A stretch of DNA of 64,000 nt from Ch128b sp964527925 (GTDB taxonomy: Bacteria; Bacteroidota; Ignavibacteria; Ch128b): positions 310,001 to 374,000 of the forward strand of contig CAZGQO010000001.1 in NCBI GenBank assembly GCA_964527925.1, read 5' to 3'. The position numbers were made by a program, and so were the translations under genes. A model generated the notes under the pieces. It was not told where the DNA came from, made no database searches, and saw only the letters and a program-made list of their open reading frames with translations. Shown here piece by piece: positions 63,028 through 64,000 of the stretch; the stretch's first letter is position 1; every line of letters begins with the position of its first letter.

Positions 63028-64000
63028 GTGTTAAAGAAACAGCTTATAGATTATTTAATAAGTCATTTCTCAAAAATTCTAAGCGATAAAGAACTCGAAA
63101 TTTTTACTGGCGACATCACTCCAGTATTAGATGAGGTTTTCGTCTCACCAAGAACTCTTCTAAATTTCTCCCGGATAATTCAAAATGATTATTTCATAAA
63201 TTCTTATGCAGAAAATCTGCCTTTACTTAAATTTTATGTCGAAGTGATTATAATGATTTCTGCTTTCAGTAATTATCTGACTGATATTGTTGTCAGAAAT
63301 CCGGAATTTTTATCAAGATTTATTGGCAGTGGAGAATTATATACAGATTTTAACGAACCTATTTTTGAGAAAGAGCTTGATTCAACAACCAACGCATTTA
63401 GAACCTTTAATAAGAAAATTGATGCAATTAAAAGGTTCAAAAGATTACACACCCTTAGAATTGGGCTTCGAGATATATTAAATCTTACTAACATTGAAAA
63501 TACAATGTTCGAATATTCATTACTTACCAGTTCAATTTTAGATCGCGTCTTCAAGTTGGTCATCAATAGTATCAAAGAGAATAAACCTGATAGAGAAATT
63601 CCAGAATATTGCCTTGTTTCACTTGGAAAGCTTGGTGGACTTGAACTTAATTTTAGTTCTGATGTTGACTTGATGTGTTTTTATGATGATAACGAAAACA
63701 AGCCAGAAAACCTGGAATTATTTTATACAATTGTTAAAAAATTTATTGATGTTTGTTCAAATCCAACTAACGAAGGTTATTTATACAGAGTTGATTTTAG
63801 ACTAAGACCTGATGGTAAATATTCACCACTTGCTCGATCGATGACCTATTATCAGATTTACTATGAAAGCTATGGAAGTGATTGGGAAAAACAAATGCTC
63901 CTGAAAATGAATTTCGTTAGCGGTTCCAAGGTTCTTTTTGAAAGATTCCAGAAGTTTGTTCATAGTTTTATTTTTCATGGAGTGTTTTTTGATTCACCTA
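63028..64000 (+). CDS. glnE: Glutamine synthetase adenylyltransferase, 5' part (cut by window edge)
   Basis: The frame opens after a TAA at 63010 and is uninterrupted to the window end (324 codons). The likeliest start is GTG at 63028; TTG codons at 63013 and 63022 are alternatives, and no strong ribosome site is seen. The nucleotidyltransferase core is plain: GKLGGLELNFSSDVDLM near 200-216, then YRVDFRLRPDG and YYESYGSDWEKQ, all GlnE motifs. GlnE adds and removes AMP on glutamine synthetase and takes signals from PII, whose gene is 3.5 kb away on the other strand. Only the N-terminal adenylyl-removing domain is in view. Confidence 0.9.
   Translation, partial: MLKKQLIDYLISHFSKILSDKELEIFTGDITPVLDEVFVSPRTLLNFSRIIQNDYFINSYAENLPLLKFYVEVIIMISAFSNYLTDIVVRNPEFLSRFIGSGELYTDFNEPIFEKELDSTTNAFRTFNKKIDAIKRFKRLHTLRIGLRDILNLTNIENTMFEYSLLTSSILDRVFKLVINSIKENKPDREIPEYCLVSLGKLGGLELNFSSDVDLMCFYDDNENKPENLELFYTIVKKFIDVCSNPTNEGYLYRVDFRLRPDGKYSPLARSMTYYQIYYESYGSDWEKQMLLKMNFVSGSKVLFERFQKFVHSFIFHGVFFDSP

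Noticed and set aside
1..64000. CRISPR arrays, insertion sequences, integrases or prophage genes
   Set aside because: No regularly spaced direct repeats, transposase or integrase motifs were seen on either strand.

Overview
This window is an AT-rich stretch of a bacterial chromosome, most likely from the Bacteroidota/Chlorobi side of the FCB group and plausibly an Ignavibacteria-type organism. The indications are a secreted Asp-box protein with a Bacteroidota-style signal peptide, a SprE/PorW-like TPR lipoprotein (type IX secretion and gliding family), a TonB receptor with a carboxypeptidase-regulatory-like domain, a long SecA with extra helical insertions, and a MurE with the meso-diaminopimelate DNPR motif (a Gram-negative wall). 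This placement is inference from protein families, not from a marker-gene tree.

Layout. (1) 1-3.6 kb: a large secreted Asp-box/FN3-like protein cut by the left edge, and a divergent class A beta-lactamase-like lipoprotein that lacks the usual general-base glutamate. (2) 3.6-26.3 kb, all leftward and tightly packed: an exopolysaccharide/O-antigen locus (rfbB, UDP-sugar dehydrogenase, wecB-like epimerase, Wza, Wzz, Wzx, Wzy, several glycosyltransferases, a WbpE-like aminotransferase, a WcaJ-type initiator and a GT2 fused to a broken initiator). It runs without an obvious break into accA, a small membrane-anchored protein, a thioesterase, nadC, a PflX-like radical SAM protein and a second flippase. 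(3) 26.3-27.8 kb: an outer-membrane barrel protein and a HAD phosphatase. (4) 27.8-45.5 kb: a complete division and cell wall cluster in the order mraZ-rsmH-ftsL-ftsI-murE-murF-mraY-murD-ftsW-murG-(PH-like gene)-murC-murB-ftsQ-ftsA-ftsZ, with a recognisable promoter and candidate MraZ sites at its start and a strong intrinsic terminator at its end. (5) 45.7-48.9 kb: a three-gene TonB receptor/lipoprotein/His-rich peptide locus, probably for metal uptake, in which the Shine-Dalgarno of the lipoprotein gene can pair with the last codons of the preceding gene. (6) 49.0-52.9 kb, rightward: rlmN, aguB, aguA and an EamA-type transporter (agmatine to putrescine). (7) 53.0-56.6 kb: an AlbA-type regulator, the monofunctional glycosyltransferase mtgA and the SprE-like lipoprotein in one overlapping unit. 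(8) 56.7-59.1 kb: a small accessory patch with a DNA methyltransferase, its probable restriction endonuclease interrupted by a single in-frame TAA, and a membrane protein that may be broken. (9) 59.2-64 kb: secA-glnB leftward and glnE rightward, cut by the right edge.

Together the window holds most of the machinery that makes lipid II and divides the cell, plus a surface polysaccharide pathway drawing on the same undecaprenyl phosphate carrier, and a nitrogen-control pair (PII and GlnE). No rRNA, tRNA, CRISPR array, insertion sequence or prophage was seen. The items that look least ordinary are the GT2 fused to a catalytically gutted glycosylphosphotransferase, the predicted RNA helix masking a ribosome site in the TonB-receptor locus, and the nonsense-interrupted restriction enzyme.
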